Below, one piece after another: positions 1 through 8,761 of a DNA stretch of 64,000 nt. Within the stretch, counting starts at the first letter, position 1. Every line of letters starts with the position of its first letter. Source of the stretch: Kocuria palustris (GTDB taxonomy: Bacteria; Actinomycetota; Actinomycetes; Actinomycetales; Micrococcaceae); contig NZ_JAFBCR010000001.1 in the NCBI RefSeq assembly GCF_016907795.1, positions 1,798,001 through 1,862,000 on the forward strand, in the 5' to 3' direction. Under the pieces are notes generated by a model. The model ran no database searches, was not told the origin of the DNA, and saw nothing but the letters and a program-made list of their open reading frames with translations. The position numbers and the translations under genes are program-made.

Positions 1-356
1 CCATGATCTCGATCCACGGCGAGATCCAGCAGGTCCTCGACGGCGAGGTCGAGGAGGCCGACTCCGTCGTGCGCCACGCCCCGCACACGGCCGCAGCACT
101 CGTCTCGGACGACTGGGACCGCGCGTACTCCCGCGAGACCGCGGCCTTCCCGGTGCCGAGCCTGCGGGTGGACAAGTACTTCCCTCCGATCGGGCGCATC
201 GACGGCGCGTACGGCGACCGCAACCTCGTGTGCAGCTGCCCGCCGCCTGAGGCCTTCGAGATGGTCGACGAGACCGAGCCGGACACCTCCGCCGAGCCCC
301 AGGCCGACAGCGAGACCAAGACCACCATCCAGCCCAGCCAGGGGAGCGCACGATGA
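1..356 (+). CDS. gcvP: Glycine dehydrogenase (decarboxylating), C-terminal end
   Basis: This is the last 117 or so residues of the P-protein of the glycine cleavage system; the gene begins left of the window. The P-protein decarboxylates glycine with PLP and passes the aminomethyl group to lipoyl-GcvH. The tail carries the conserved stretches RHAPHTAA, YSRETAAFP and KYFPPIGRIDGAYGDRNLVC, which I recognise from GcvP. A short acidic tail rich in Glu, Asp and Thr follows. The stop overlaps the gcvT start by four bases (ATGA), so the two are probably translationally coupled. The family and the reading frame are clear; the PLP lysine lies outside the window. Confidence 0.95.
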   Translation, partial: MISIHGEIQQVLDGEVEEADSVVRHAPHTAAALVSDDWDRAYSRETAAFPVPSLRVDKYFPPIGRIDGAYGDRNLVCSCPPPEAFEMVDETEPDTSAEPQADSETKTTIQPSQGSAR

Positions 357-1510
357 GCACCGAAGCAGCATCCCGTCCCACGGCTCTGACCCCCGTCCAC
401 GAGCGGCTGGGCGCCTCCTTCACCGACTTCGGCGGCTGGTGGATGCCCCTGCGCTACGGCTCGGACATGGCGGAGCACAGGGCCGTGCGCGAGGCCGCCG
501 GTCAGTTCGACCTCTCCCACATGGGCGAGCTGCTCATCGAGGGCCCCGATGCCGCCGCGTTCCTGGACTACGCACTGGTGGGCAGGCTGTCCGCGATCGA
601 GATCGGCAAGGCCAAGTACTCGCTGCTGTGCAACGAGGCCGGCGGAGTGATCGACGACCTGATCACCTACCGCCTGGGCGAGACGACCTTCCTGGTGGTG
701 CCCAACGCGTCGAACACCCCGGCCGCGCTGGCCGCGTTCCAGGAGCGCACCACGGCCGCCGACGGCACCGTCTTCGACGTCACCATCACGGACCGCACCG
801 AGGCGACCGCGCTGATCGCCGTGCAGGGCCCGGCCTCCGAGGCCGTGCTGCTCGAGGCCGTGGAGGCCCAGTCCGCGCAGGCCGTGAAGGACGTGAAGTA
901 CTACGCCATCACGGACGTCGTCTTCACGACCCCCGAGGGCCCGCTGCCCGTGCAGCTGGCCCGCACCGGGTACACCGGCGAGGACGGCTTCGAGATCTAC
1001 ATCGACATCGAGTCGGACCCGACGGCGGCCGAGCGCCTGTGGAGCGTCCTCGAGAAGGCCGGGGAGCCCCATGGCCTGGTGCCCTGCGGGCTGGCCGCAC
1101 GCGACTCGCTGCGCCTGGAGGCCGGCATGCCGCTGCACGGCCACGAGCTCTCCGAGGACATCAACCCGTACCAGGCGACCCTGCCGATCGTCGCGCTGAA
1201 GACCAAGGACTCCTTCGTGGGCCGCGAGGCCCTGGCGAAGATCAAGGAGGAGGGCCCCTCCTCCAAGCTGGTCGGCCTGGTCAACGACGGAAAGCGCGCC
1301 GCCCGCCCGGGCTACGCGGTGCTCAAGGACGGCGAGAAGGTCGGCGAGATCTCCTCTGGCGCCCCGAGCCCCACCCTGGGCCACGCGATCGCCCTGGCCT
1401 TCGTGTCCCCCGAGCTCACCGAGCCCGGCACCGAGCTCGATGTGGACCTGCGCGGCAAGTCCACGCCGTTCCGCGTCGTCAAGCTCCCCTTCTACAAGCG
1501 TGAGAGCTGA
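353..1510 (+). CDS. gcvT: Aminomethyltransferase (glycine cleavage T-protein)
   Basis: The T-protein moves the methylene group from aminomethyl-lipoyl-GcvH to tetrahydrofolate and releases ammonia. The product is 385 residues, slightly longer than the usual 360 to 370. Family landmarks are the N-terminal FGGWWMPLRYGS segment, FDLSHMGE near residue 60, the folate-site region ARTGYTGEDGFEIY near residue 205, and LRLEAGMPLHGHEL near residue 250. The ATG overlaps the gcvP stop, and gcvH follows after 87 bases, as expected for a gcvPTH operon. Nothing looks damaged. Confidence 0.97.
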   Translation: MSTEAASRPTALTPVHERLGASFTDFGGWWMPLRYGSDMAEHRAVREAAGQFDLSHMGELLIEGPDAAAFLDYALVGRLSAIEIGKAKYSLLCNEAGGVIDDLITYRLGETTFLVVPNASNTPAALAAFQERTTAADGTVFDVTITDRTEATALIAVQGPASEAVLLEAVEAQSAQAVKDVKYYAITDVVFTTPEGPLPVQLARTGYTGEDGFEIYIDIESDPTAAERLWSVLEKAGEPHGLVPCGLAARDSLRLEAGMPLHGHELSEDINPYQATLPIVALKTKDSFVGREALAKIKEEGPSSKLVGLVNDGKRAARPGYAVLKDGEKVGEISSGAPSPTLGHAIALAFVSPELTEPGTELDVDLRGKSTPFRVVKLPFYKRES

Positions 1511-1597
1511 CACGGAGCTGTCTCGCCGCATGACGCCAGCCCGCCCCGGCGCTGGACACCACCCCGCAGCAGGACCCCACCATGGAAGGACCAGGCA

Positions 1598-1978
1598 ATG
1601 AGCGCTCTGGACAAGGTCAACAAGGACTACCGCTACTCCGCTGAGCACGAGTGGATCGACTCCTCCTCGCCGGCAAAGGTCGGCCTCTCGCAGATCGCCG
1701 TCGACGCGCTGGGCGAGGTCGTCTACGTCGACCTCCCCGAGGCCGGTGCCTCCGTCACCGCAGGCGAGGTCTGCGGCGAGGTCGAGTCGACCAAGTCGGT
1801 CTCCGAGCTGTACTCGCCGGTGACCGGCACGGTCGTCGAGATCAACGACGCCGTCGTGGACAACCCGGGCGCTCTCAACGAGGATCCCTATGGCGTTGCC
1901 TGGCTCTTCACCGTGGAGGTGGAGTCCGAGGGCGAGCTGCTCAGCCCGGAGGGCTACGCCGCAGCTCAGGAGGACTGA
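1598..1978 (+). CDS. gcvH: Glycine cleavage system H protein
   Basis: This is the small lipoyl carrier that shuttles the aminomethyl group between GcvP, GcvT and lipoamide dehydrogenase. It has 126 residues, the normal length. The lipoylated lysine is Lys66 in the motif GEVESTKSVSELY, and HEWI near residue 17 is typical. The ATG is preceded by a GGAAGGA ribosome binding site about 11 bases upstream. The serine dehydratase gene starts only 7 bases after the stop, so serine made from glycine by serine hydroxymethyltransferase can be deaminated by the product of the next gene. Confidence 0.97.
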   Translation: MSALDKVNKDYRYSAEHEWIDSSSPAKVGLSQIAVDALGEVVYVDLPEAGASVTAGEVCGEVESTKSVSELYSPVTGTVVEINDAVVDNPGALNEDPYGVAWLFTVEVESEGELLSPEGYAAAQED

Positions 1979-1985
1979 TCACCAC

Positions 1986-3416
1986 ATGACCGTCAGCATC
2001 TTCGATCTCTTCAGCATCGGCGTGGGCCCGTCGTCGTCCCACACCGTGGGCCCCATGCGCGCGGCGGCCGATTTCGTCGCCGATCTGGTGGGCGAGGGGC
2101 TGCTGCCGCGTCTGGACCGCATCGCGGTCGACCTCTACGGCTCGCTGTCATCCACCGGCCGCGGGCACGGCACGTTCGACGCCGTGCTCATCGGTCTGGA
2201 GGGCCACCAGCCCGACAAGGTCCTGCCCGCCACCATGGACTCCCGCAAGGAGGCCCTGGCCGCCGGGCACCCGCTGCGCGTGGGCGATGCCCTGGACGGC
2301 GTCGACGAGCCGGTGGAGCTCGACTTCCATGTCGAGGACATCGTCCAGCACCCGCTCACGCTGCTGCCGTACCACCCCAACGGCATGACCATGGCCGCCT
2401 ACGACGCCGACGGCAACGTCCTGGCGGAGCGGACGGCCTACTCGGTGGGCGGCGGGTTCGTGCTCGTCGATCCGGTGGAGGGAGAGGACCCCATCCCGGA
2501 CGAGGGCGACGTCGCCATCCCGTACCCGTACTCCAACGCGGAGGGCTTGCTGGGGCACTGCCTGTCCCATGGCATCTCGGTGGCGGAGCTGGCGATGGCC
2601 AACGAGGCGGCGCGCCGTCCCGAGGAGGAGGTCCGCTCGGGCGTGCTCAAGATCGCCCAGGTCATGGAGGACTCCAAGAACTCCAACCTGGAGCGCGAGG
2701 GGCCGCTGCCCGGCGGGCTCAAGGTGCGCCGCCGCGCGCCCGAGTGGCACGCCCGGCTCAAGGCGATCGACACCGATTTCGACCCGCAGCACTGGGTCGA
2801 GTGGGTCAACCTGGTGGCGCTGACCGTCAACGAGGAGAACGCCTCGGGCGGGCGCATTGTCACCGCACCCACCAACGGCGCGGCGGGCATCGTGCCGGCC
2901 GTGATGTTCTACGCCACGCACTACACCCCGGCCGCCCGCGGGCCGGAGAAGCGCTCGCGCGAGGACATCATCGTGGACTACCTGCTGGCCGCGGCGGCCG
3001 TGGGGTCGCTGATCAAGGAGCAGGCCTCGATCTCCGGCGCCGAGGTCGGCTGCCAGGGCGAGGTCGGCTCGGCGTCGTCCATGGCTGCGGCCGGCCTCGC
3101 CCAGGTCATGGGCGGCACGCCGGTGCAGGTCGAGAAGGCCGCCGAGATCGCCATGGAGCACCACCTGGGTCTGACCTGCGATCCCATCGCCGGCCTGGTG
3201 CAGGTGCCGTGCATCGAGCGCAATGCGATCGCAGCCGCCACCGCCGTCAACGCGGCCCGCATGGCGCTGTTCGAGGAGTCCGAGCCGGGCTTCGTGAGCC
3301 TGGACCAGGTGGTCGAGACCATGCGCTCGACCGGTGCGGACATGTCCGAGAAGTACAAGGAGACCGCGCGCGGAGGCCTGGCGGTCAACGTGGGCGTCAA
3401 CGTCGTCGAGTGCTGA
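1986..3416 (+). CDS. sdaA: L-serine ammonia-lyase (iron-sulfur type, single chain)
   Basis: The enzyme deaminates L-serine to pyruvate and ammonia using an oxygen-sensitive [4Fe-4S] cluster. The 476-residue protein is the fused alpha-beta form. It opens with SIFDLFSIGVGPSSSHTVGP, the classic N-terminus. Candidate cluster cysteines are in GCQGEVGSA, LTCDPIAG and VPCIERNA in the C-terminal half. The substrate loop TAPTNGAAG is present. I chose the ATG at 1986 because a longer in-frame extension back to 1890 only runs inside gcvH out of frame and has no family similarity. Its place after gcvPTH suggests a glycine-serine-pyruvate catabolic operon. Confidence 0.96.
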   Translation: MTVSIFDLFSIGVGPSSSHTVGPMRAAADFVADLVGEGLLPRLDRIAVDLYGSLSSTGRGHGTFDAVLIGLEGHQPDKVLPATMDSRKEALAAGHPLRVGDALDGVDEPVELDFHVEDIVQHPLTLLPYHPNGMTMAAYDADGNVLAERTAYSVGGGFVLVDPVEGEDPIPDEGDVAIPYPYSNAEGLLGHCLSHGISVAELAMANEAARRPEEEVRSGVLKIAQVMEDSKNSNLEREGPLPGGLKVRRRAPEWHARLKAIDTDFDPQHWVEWVNLVALTVNEENASGGRIVTAPTNGAAGIVPAVMFYATHYTPAARGPEKRSREDIIVDYLLAAAAVGSLIKEQASISGAEVGCQGEVGSASSMAAAGLAQVMGGTPVQVEKAAEIAMEHHLGLTCDPIAGLVQVPCIERNAIAAATAVNAARMALFEESEPGFVSLDQVVETMRSTGADMSEKYKETARGGLAVNVGVNVVEC

Positions 3417-3422
3417 CCCCCT

Positions 3423-3488
3423 CCCGCCGAGTGGATACCCAGTTGCGCTATCAGCCCTCTCAGCGCAATTCAGCATCCACTCGGCGGG
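3423..3488. repeat. Double-stem palindromic repeat, copy 1
   Basis: Outer arms CCCGCCGAGTGGAT (3423-3436) and ATCCACTCGGCGGG (3475-3488) are a perfect 14-base inverted repeat. An inner pair TTGCGCT (3443-3449) and AGCGCAA (3462-3468) is also perfect, with a 12-base loop. The element lies between the convergent sdaA and PdxR-like genes and even supplies the last codons of the latter, so it may act as a two-way terminator. The same layout recurs three times near 59.1-59.4 kb. Confidence 0.85.
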
Positions 3489-5140
3489 TGGGGGGAGGGG
3501 CGGCCTTCGCAGGCGGCGACGAGCTGCGGAAGGACCCGGGAGAGGACCTCGTCGTCGGTGCGGGCGAAGCCCACCACGATGCCGCCGCCGCCCCTGCCAC
3601 CTGCACCGCCCCTGATCTCGCCGGCGACTTCACCGTCGCTGCCGCCATGGATGCCGCAGTCGCTGCGGTCCGCGCAGTCGACGTCGCTGGTGGCCTCGCT
3701 CGGCAGAGGCGAAGCGGCGCTCCAGTAGGCGGAGCGGCGTCCCACCAGCAGCCCGGCATCGCGGCAGCGGCCCACGACGGCGGCCTCCTCGTCGTCGGTC
3801 GTGATCACGACGTCCACACCGCCGTGCATGGGCGCCAGTCGGGCTCGGCGCGTCTCGGCGAAGGCCGCCCGGATCCGGTCGCGGCGCCGGGCGTAGACCG
3901 AGCGCATCCGCCGCGTGTGCCGGCGCAGGTAGCCGGAGTCGAGAAGGTGCGCGATCGCGGTCTGCGTCAGCGCGGAGACCGGCACGCCGAGCTGGCGGCG
4001 CCGCTCCAGCACCGGATCGAGCCACGGGTCGGGCAGCACGAGGTAGCCGGTGGCCAAGGCGGGGCTGAGCAGAGCGGAGAACGTGCCGAGCAGGGTCACG
4101 GATGCGCCGGTGGGATCGAGCGCGGACAGCGTGGGCAGCGGGGCGCCCACGTAGCGCAGCTCGGAGTCGAAGTCGTCCTCGACGATCAGCACGTCATGGC
4201 GCTGCGCCCACTCGAGCAGCTCCAGCCGTCGCTGCAGGCTCAGGGATCCGCCCAGGGGGTACTGATGGCTGGGGGTCACGATCAGGACGTCGGGGGCGTC
4301 GTCTCCTGCGGGCAGGAGATCCACCCGCAGCCCGTCGTCGTCGACCGGGCAGGCGACGCGCTCGTGCCCCAGCGCCTCCACAGCCGCGCGCAGGGTCGGG
4401 TAGCCGGGCGTCTCGACCCCCACCCGCAGACGGGCGCGGCCGGAGCGGGCCGACAGCGTCCCCAGCAGCAGGCTCAGGCCCTCGCGGGCGCCGGCGGTGA
4501 TCACGAGCCGGTCGGGGCTCGCAGGCAGGGCGCGCATCAGGCGCAGGTGCTCGGCCGAGGCGCGGCGCAGGACGCCCTGCCCCGCAGGATCGGGGCGGAC
4601 GGGCAGCCGCTGACCGGCTGCATGGCGCCAGGCCGCCCGCCATGCCGGGCCCTCCACGCGGCTGGTGTCCGGCTGACCGGGGCGCAGGTCCAGGAGGTGC
4701 TCCTCGCGGACCGGCAGTCCGTCCACCGCATCGTCCGCGACGGGCGCGGGGTGGGGAATCGGCCCCTCGCCGAACCCAGAAGTCCTGGGGGCGGGGCTGA
4801 ACGACGACGGCGACCCCGGTGATGGCGAGGGAGCCGACCCGGGCCGGGAGGCCGGCGTCGACGGGTGGATCCGCTCGAGCCCGGGATGCACCGTGGTGGG
4901 CCGGCCCTGCTCGGCGCGCAGGTATCCCTCGCCGATCAGCTGGTCGTAGGCGGCCACGACCGTGCCGCGCGAGACCCCGAGCCGGGATGCCAGCAGGCGC
5001 GTGGACGGCAGCGCGTCGCCGGGAGCGAGGGCTCGAGAGGCGACCTGCGAGCGGATGCCGTCGGCCAGCTGGACGGGCAGCGGGAGGGCCCCGGAGCGCT
5101 CCAGCACCACGGTCAGCTCGACGGAGGAACGTGCAGTCAT
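3470..5140 (-). CDS. pdxR: MocR/PdxR-type GntR regulator with aminotransferase-like domain, PLP lysine lost
   Basis: The product is 556 residues: a GntR winged helix-turn-helix in the first 80 or so residues ([33 protein letters not shown]), a low-complexity linker, then a fold-type-I aminotransferase domain. Family members sense PLP and control pdxS-pdxT, and this gene is divergent from pdxS by 85 bases. Aminotransferase landmarks include [10 protein letters not shown] and [11 protein letters not shown]. The segment that should read GTFSKxLxPxLRLGY reads [15 protein letters not shown]: the Schiff-base lysine is Ala356 (codon 4073-4075) and the phosphate-binding arginine is also Ala. I chose the ATG at 5140 because upstream in-frame sequence only mirrors pdxS. 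The name pdxR is inferred from domain order and neighbours. Confidence 0.9.
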   Translation of the reverse strand: MTARSSVELTVVLERSGALPLPVQLADGIRSQVASRALAPGDALPSTRLLASRLGVSRGTVVAAYDQLIGEGYLRAEQGRPTTVHPGLERIHPSTPASRPGSAPSPSPGSPSSFSPAPRTSGFGEGPIPHPAPVADDAVDGLPVREEHLLDLRPGQPDTSRVEGPAWRAAWRHAAGQRLPVRPDPAGQGVLRRASAEHLRLMRALPASPDRLVITAGAREGLSLLLGTLSARSGRARLRVGVETPGYPTLRAAVEALGHERVACPVDDDGLRVDLLPAGDDAPDVLIVTPSHQYPLGGSLSLQRRLELLEWAQRHDVLIVEDDFDSELRYVGAPLPTLSALDPTGASVTLLGTFSALLSPALATGYLVLPDPWLDPVLERRRQLGVPVSALTQTAIAHLLDSGYLRRHTRRMRSVYARRRDRIRAAFAETRRARLAPMHGGVDVVITTDDEEAAVVGRCRDAGLLVGRRSAYWSAASPLPSEATSDVDCADRSDCGIHGGSDGEVAGEIRGGAGGRGGGGIVVGFARTDDEVLSRVLPQLVAACEGRPSPHPPSGC

Positions 5141-5156
5141 GAGCAGAGTCTGCCGT

Positions 5157-5203
5157 ACTGGTCCATTGGAAGCAGCGAGAAGTGGATCTTGTGGCGGACC
5201 AGT
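5157..5203. promoter_or_regulatory. Probable PdxR operators between pdxR and pdxS
   Basis: The divergent spacer holds a perfect inverted repeat ACTGGTCC (5157-5164) and GGACCAGT (5196-5203). Between them AAGTGGATCTT (5180-5190) resembles the actinobacterial PdxR box as I remember it (AAAGTGGWTCTA). The spacing suits a dimeric MocR regulator that contacts several half sites. This is pattern matching only. Confidence 0.6.
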
Positions 5204-5225
5204 GCCTCGCGCAACGATGCTCGGC

Positions 5226-6134
5226 ATGACTGAGAACACCACTGCCGCCACCGGATCGCCCCTCGTCAAGCGAGGCCTGGCCGAGATGCTCAAGGGCGGC
5301 GTCATCATGGACGTCGTCACCCCGGAGCAGGCCCGCATCGCCGAGGACGCCGGCGCCGTGGCCGTCATGGCGCTCGAGCGCGTGCCGGCCGACATCCGCG
5401 CCCAGGGCGGCGTGGCCCGCATGTCCGACCCGGATCTGATCGACGGCATCATCGAGACCGTCTCGATCCCGGTCATGGCCAAGGCCCGCATCGGCCACTT
5501 CGTGGAGGCCCAGGTCCTGCAGTCGCTCGGCGTGGACTACATCGACGAGTCCGAGGTCCTCAGCCCCGCCGACTACGCCCACCACATCGACAAGCACGGC
5601 TTCACCGTCCCGTTCGTGTGCGGTGCGACCAACCTGGGCGAGGCGCTGCGCCGCCTGGCCGAGGGCGCGGCCATGATCCGCTCCAAGGGCGAGGCAGGCA
5701 CCGGCGACGTCTCCGAGGCCACCAAGCACATCCGCACCATCCGCAAGCAGATCGCGGACCTCCAGGCGACCTTCCGCTCCAACCCCGACGAGCTGTTCGT
5801 GGCCGCCAAGGAGCTGCAGGCCCCCTACGACATCGTCCGCGAGGTCGCCGAGACCGGGAAGCTGCCGGTCGTGCTGTTCACCGCCGGCGGCGTGGCCACC
5901 CCTGCCGATGCCGCGATGATGATGCAGCTCGGCGCCGACGGCGTGTTCGTGGGCTCCGGCATCTTCAAGTCCGGCAACCCGGCCGAGCGCGCGGCGGCGA
6001 TCGTCAAGGCCACGGCCCAGTACGACGACCCCGCCGCGATCGCCGTGGCCTCCCGTGGCCTGGGCGAGGCCATGGTGGGGCTCAACGTCGGCGACCTGCC
6101 CGCTCCGCACCGCTTGGCCGAGCGCGGCTGGTGA
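5226..6134 (+). CDS. pdxS: Pyridoxal 5'-phosphate synthase, synthase subunit
   Basis: PdxS makes PLP from ribose 5-phosphate, glyceraldehyde 3-phosphate and ammonia supplied by PdxT. The 302-residue protein has the TIM-barrel landmarks [37 protein letters not shown], the catalytic lysine region [17 protein letters not shown], and [12 protein letters not shown]. The start at 5226 (MTENTT) is preferred over an ATG three codons earlier; the choice is not certain. The stop overlaps the pdxT start. Transcription is probably set by the divergent PdxR-like regulator. Confidence 0.97.
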   Translation: MTENTTAATGSPLVKRGLAEMLKGGVIMDVVTPEQARIAEDAGAVAVMALERVPADIRAQGGVARMSDPDLIDGIIETVSIPVMAKARIGHFVEAQVLQSLGVDYIDESEVLSPADYAHHIDKHGFTVPFVCGATNLGEALRRLAEGAAMIRSKGEAGTGDVSEATKHIRTIRKQIADLQATFRSNPDELFVAAKELQAPYDIVREVAETGKLPVVLFTAGGVATPADAAMMMQLGADGVFVGSGIFKSGNPAERAAAIVKATAQYDDPAAIAVASRGLGEAMVGLNVGDLPAPHRLAERGW

Positions 6135-6856
6135 GCCCGGAGGCTCCCGCGGCCTCGGCGCCGAGCCGCCGGGGAGGCCCCGGGGACGACGCCCGCGGCG
6201 ACAGTGCCCGGGCCGGCACTGCCCGGGGCCGCAGCGGCGGCGACGACGCCCGCACCGCGCGCATCGGCGTCCTGGCCCTGCAGGGCGGGGTCGCCGAGCA
6301 CGTGCGCATGCTCGAGGGCCTGGGCGCCCAGGCGGTGCCCATCCGCTCCTCGGCGGCCCTGGAGCAGCCTCTCGACGGGATCGTGCTGCCCGGCGGGGAG
6401 TCCTCGACCATGGACCGTCTGCTGCGCCGCTTCGGCATGAGGGACCGCCTGGCGCAGCTGCTCCAGGACGGGCTCCCCGTCCTGGGCACCTGCGCCGGGC
6501 TGATCCTGCTGGCCGACGAGATCGTGGATCCGGCGCCGGGGCAGACCAGCCTGGCCTCGCTGGGGATCCGGGTGCGCCGCAATGCGTTCGGGCGCCAGGT
6601 CGACTCGACCGCCGAGACCCTGCAGACCTCGCTCGGCCCGGTGGCGGGGGCCTTCATCCGGGCACCGGAGGTGCTCGAGGTCGGCGAGGGCATCCAGGTC
6701 CTCGCCCGCCGCGGCACCGCTCCCGACGGCGACGGCCCGATCGTTGCGGTCGGCACGGACACGGCGCTGGGGCTGTCCTTCCACCCCGAGCTCACCGGCG
6801 ATGACACGTTCCACCGCGAGCTGCTGCGCATGCTCCGGGCCCGCGTCGACGCCTGA
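6131..6856 (+). CDS. pdxT: Pyridoxal 5'-phosphate synthase, glutaminase subunit
   Basis: PdxT hydrolyses glutamine and channels ammonia to PdxS. The class-I glutaminase core starts near residue 37 with [14 protein letters not shown]. The nucleophile cysteine is in [11 protein letters not shown], the oxyanion GGES motif is in [14 protein letters not shown], and the His-Glu pair is in SFHPELTGD. The likely start is GTG at 6131, overlapping the pdxS stop as GTGA. This gives 241 residues with an N-terminal extension of about 36 residues rich in Ala, Arg and Gly that most PdxT proteins lack. The core itself looks intact. Confidence 0.93.
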   Translation: MSPEAPAASAPSRRGGPGDDARGDSARAGTARGRSGGDDARTARIGVLALQGGVAEHVRMLEGLGAQAVPIRSSAALEQPLDGIVLPGGESSTMDRLLRRFGMRDRLAQLLQDGLPVLGTCAGLILLADEIVDPAPGQTSLASLGIRVRRNAFGRQVDSTAETLQTSLGPVAGAFIRAPEVLEVGEGIQVLARRGTAPDGDGPIVAVGTDTALGLSFHPELTGDDTFHRELLRMLRARVDA

Positions 6857-6891
6857 GGGCCCCTCCGGCCGCGAACCGCAGGCCGACGACC

Positions 6892-6930
6892 GACGCCCCC
6901 GCCTCGAGCGGAAGCTCGTGCGGGGGCGTC
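6892..6930. terminator. Two-way terminator between pdxT and ald
   Basis: GACGCCCCCGC (6892-6902) pairs perfectly with GCGGGGGCGTC (6920-6930), with a small inner hairpin in the loop. It lies between two convergent genes. Confidence 0.8.
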
Positions 6931-6973
6931 GTCGTGCGGGCGGCCCGGTGCGGGCGCTGCCGGGGGCCGAGGG

Positions 6974-8065
6974 TCAGGCGGCCGGCAGGTCCGGGAACTC
7001 GGCGATGACGTCCGCGTTGCGCAGCTTGCCGTGCGAGGTGGACAGGCTGCGCTCGAGCTCGCGGGAATCGGAGCAGGCCTTCTTCCACCCGCTGCCCGCC
7101 ACTCGCAGGACGTAGGGCAGGGTCGCGTTGGTCAGCGCTGCGGTGGAGGTGGCCGGCACGGCGCCGGGCATGTTGGCGACGCAGTAGAAGATCGCGGGTC
7201 CGACCTGGAAGGTGGGGTCGTCGTGGGTGGTGGCGTGCGTGTCCTCGAAGCAGCCGCCCTGGTCCACGGCGATGTCCACGAGCACGGCGCCCTTCTTCAT
7301 CTTCAGGACCATCTCGTGGGTGACGACGTTCGGGGCCTTGCGGCCCGGGATCAGCACCGCGCCGACCACCAGATCGGCCTCGAGCACGCAGTTCTCGACC
7401 TCGTAGGGGGTCGAGACGACCGTGCGCACGCGGTTGCCGTAGAGGTCGTCCATGGCGCGCAGAGCCTCGATCGAGGTGTCCAGCACGGTGACGTCGGCGC
7501 CCATGCCGACCAGCTGGTGCACCGCATTGCGACCGGCTTGGCCCGCCCCGATGACGGTGGCCTGCGCCGGGCGCACACCGGGGACCCCGGCCAGCAGCAG
7601 GCCGCGCCCGCCGTGGGAGGCCAGCAGCGCGTTCGCGCCGACGGTGGCGGCCATGCGGCCGGCGACCTCGGACATGGGCGCGAGCAGCGGCAGCGCGCCG
7701 CGGTCGCTCTGCACGGACTCGTAGGCCAGCGACGTGGTGCCGGAGTCCAGCAGCGCCTGGGTCAGCTCGCGGCTGGCGGCCAGATGCAGGTACGTGAACA
7801 GCGTGAGGTCATCGCGCAGGAAGCCGTACTCGGAGGGGATCGGCTCCTTGACCTTCAGCACGAGCTCCGCCGCCCAGGTCTCCTCGACGGGCACGAGGAC
7901 GGCGCCGGCGTCGGTGTACTCCTGGTCCGGGATGCTGGAGCCGATCCCGGCGCCCTCCTGGACGCGGACCTCGTGGCCGTGGCCCACCAGCTGATGGACG
8001 CCGGCCGGGGTGAGGGCCACACGGCCCTCCTGCGGCTTGGTCTCCGTGGGGACTCCGATGATCAT
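6974..8065 (-). CDS. ald: Alanine dehydrogenase
   Basis: The enzyme interconverts L-alanine and pyruvate plus ammonia with NAD. The 363-residue product begins MIIGVPTETKPQEGRVAL, a typical start. Catalytic residues are visible as the lysine in LVLKVKEP and the histidine in YLHLAA. The NAD-binding glycine motif is VIGAGQAGRNA near residue 175. A clear AAGGAG site lies 8 bases before the ATG. Together with serine dehydratase nearby it adds a second amino acid route to pyruvate. Nothing looks damaged. Confidence 0.96.
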   Translation of the reverse strand: MIIGVPTETKPQEGRVALTPAGVHQLVGHGHEVRVQEGAGIGSSIPDQEYTDAGAVLVPVEETWAAELVLKVKEPIPSEYGFLRDDLTLFTYLHLAASRELTQALLDSGTTSLAYESVQSDRGALPLLAPMSEVAGRMAATVGANALLASHGGRGLLLAGVPGVRPAQATVIGAGQAGRNAVHQLVGMGADVTVLDTSIEALRAMDDLYGNRVRTVVSTPYEVENCVLEADLVVGAVLIPGRKAPNVVTHEMVLKMKKGAVLVDIAVDQGGCFEDTHATTHDDPTFQVGPAIFYCVANMPGAVPATSTAALTNATLPYVLRVAGSGWKKACSDSRELERSLSTSHGKLRNADVIAEFPDLPAA

Positions 8066-8087
8066 GTGCGCTCCTTGAGGTCAGGAC

Positions 8088-8111
8088 GCCGTCGACCTCG
8101 TCGTCGACGGC
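8088..8111. terminator. Possible hairpin terminator upstream of ald
   Basis: GCCGTCGAC (8088-8096) pairs with GTCGACGGC (8103-8111). It lies between the SRPBCC gene and ald, both read leftward, and could end the SRPBCC transcript. No T-run follows. Confidence 0.4.
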
Positions 8112-8163
8112 GCGTTCGGGGACGCCGGTCCGCGCCCCCCGGGGCGTGCCGGGCCGGCTGGAC

Positions 8164-8646
8164 TCAGCTCAGCTCGTCTGCGAGCCGATGCAGCGTGGCC
8201 TCGATCTTCTCCTTCTCGACGACCGGGAACCCCTTGGCCTGGCGGGTCTGCGCCGAGGTCTGGGACCAGTCGCAGTAGTTGACCACCTCGGTTGTGTCCT
8301 CGGGGGTCGAGCGCAGGATCCAGCCCCATGCCCAGCCCTGCGGCTCCTGGCCCTCGTCGGCCACGAGCCACTCCAGGCGATGCTCGAGGTCGTAGCGGGT
8401 GACGTGGTTCTCCGTGCGGTACTGCGTGGTGCCGTCCGTCCAGAGCATCTCCATCACGAAGACCTGCCCCACGTGCTCGAGCGGCTCCTGGCCGACGGCG
8501 GCGCGCACCATCTGCGAGCCGTCGATGCGGGCGTGGTTGGCGGGGTCGCGCAGGAAGCTCCACACCGTCTCGATGGGGGCATCGATCGCGGCCTGGAGGG
8601 CGATGCCGTCCTCGGCGTGCAGATCCTGGATCGTCGATTCGCTCAT
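8164..8646 (-). CDS. SRPBCC (START-like) family protein
   Basis: The 160-residue product has the polyketide cyclase/START-like layout: an N-terminal strand ALQAAIDAPIETVWSFLRDPANHARID, central beta strands and a long C-terminal helix ending KEKIEATLHRLADELS. Proteins of this fold bind hydrophobic ligands, and no specific ligand can be inferred here. The ATG at 8646 gives a normal N-terminus; a start 12 codons earlier is possible. It stands alone between ald and the glycerate kinase gene, with no operon-like overlap. Confidence 0.8.
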   Translation of the reverse strand: MSESTIQDLHAEDGIALQAAIDAPIETVWSFLRDPANHARIDGSQMVRAAVGQEPLEHVGQVFVMEMLWTDGTTQYRTENHVTRYDLEHRLEWLVADEGQEPQGWAWGWILRSTPEDTTEVVNYCDWSQTSAQTRQAKGFPVVEKEKIEATLHRLADELS

Positions 8647-8761
8647 GGTCCCATTGTGGCGCTCGCCACCGACAGTCTTCAATGGAGCGGGGGCCGGTTG
8701 CCGCCGGGGACCGCGAGCGGCACGACCGCCGCGGGCGGATCCGACGACGGTCCCGCGCAGC

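Noticed and set aside
2744-4822. Long open frame across sdaA and the PdxR-like gene on the plus strand
   Set aside because: It runs out of frame or antisense to two clear genes and has the Arg/Gly/Ala composition typical of shadow frames in high-GC DNA.
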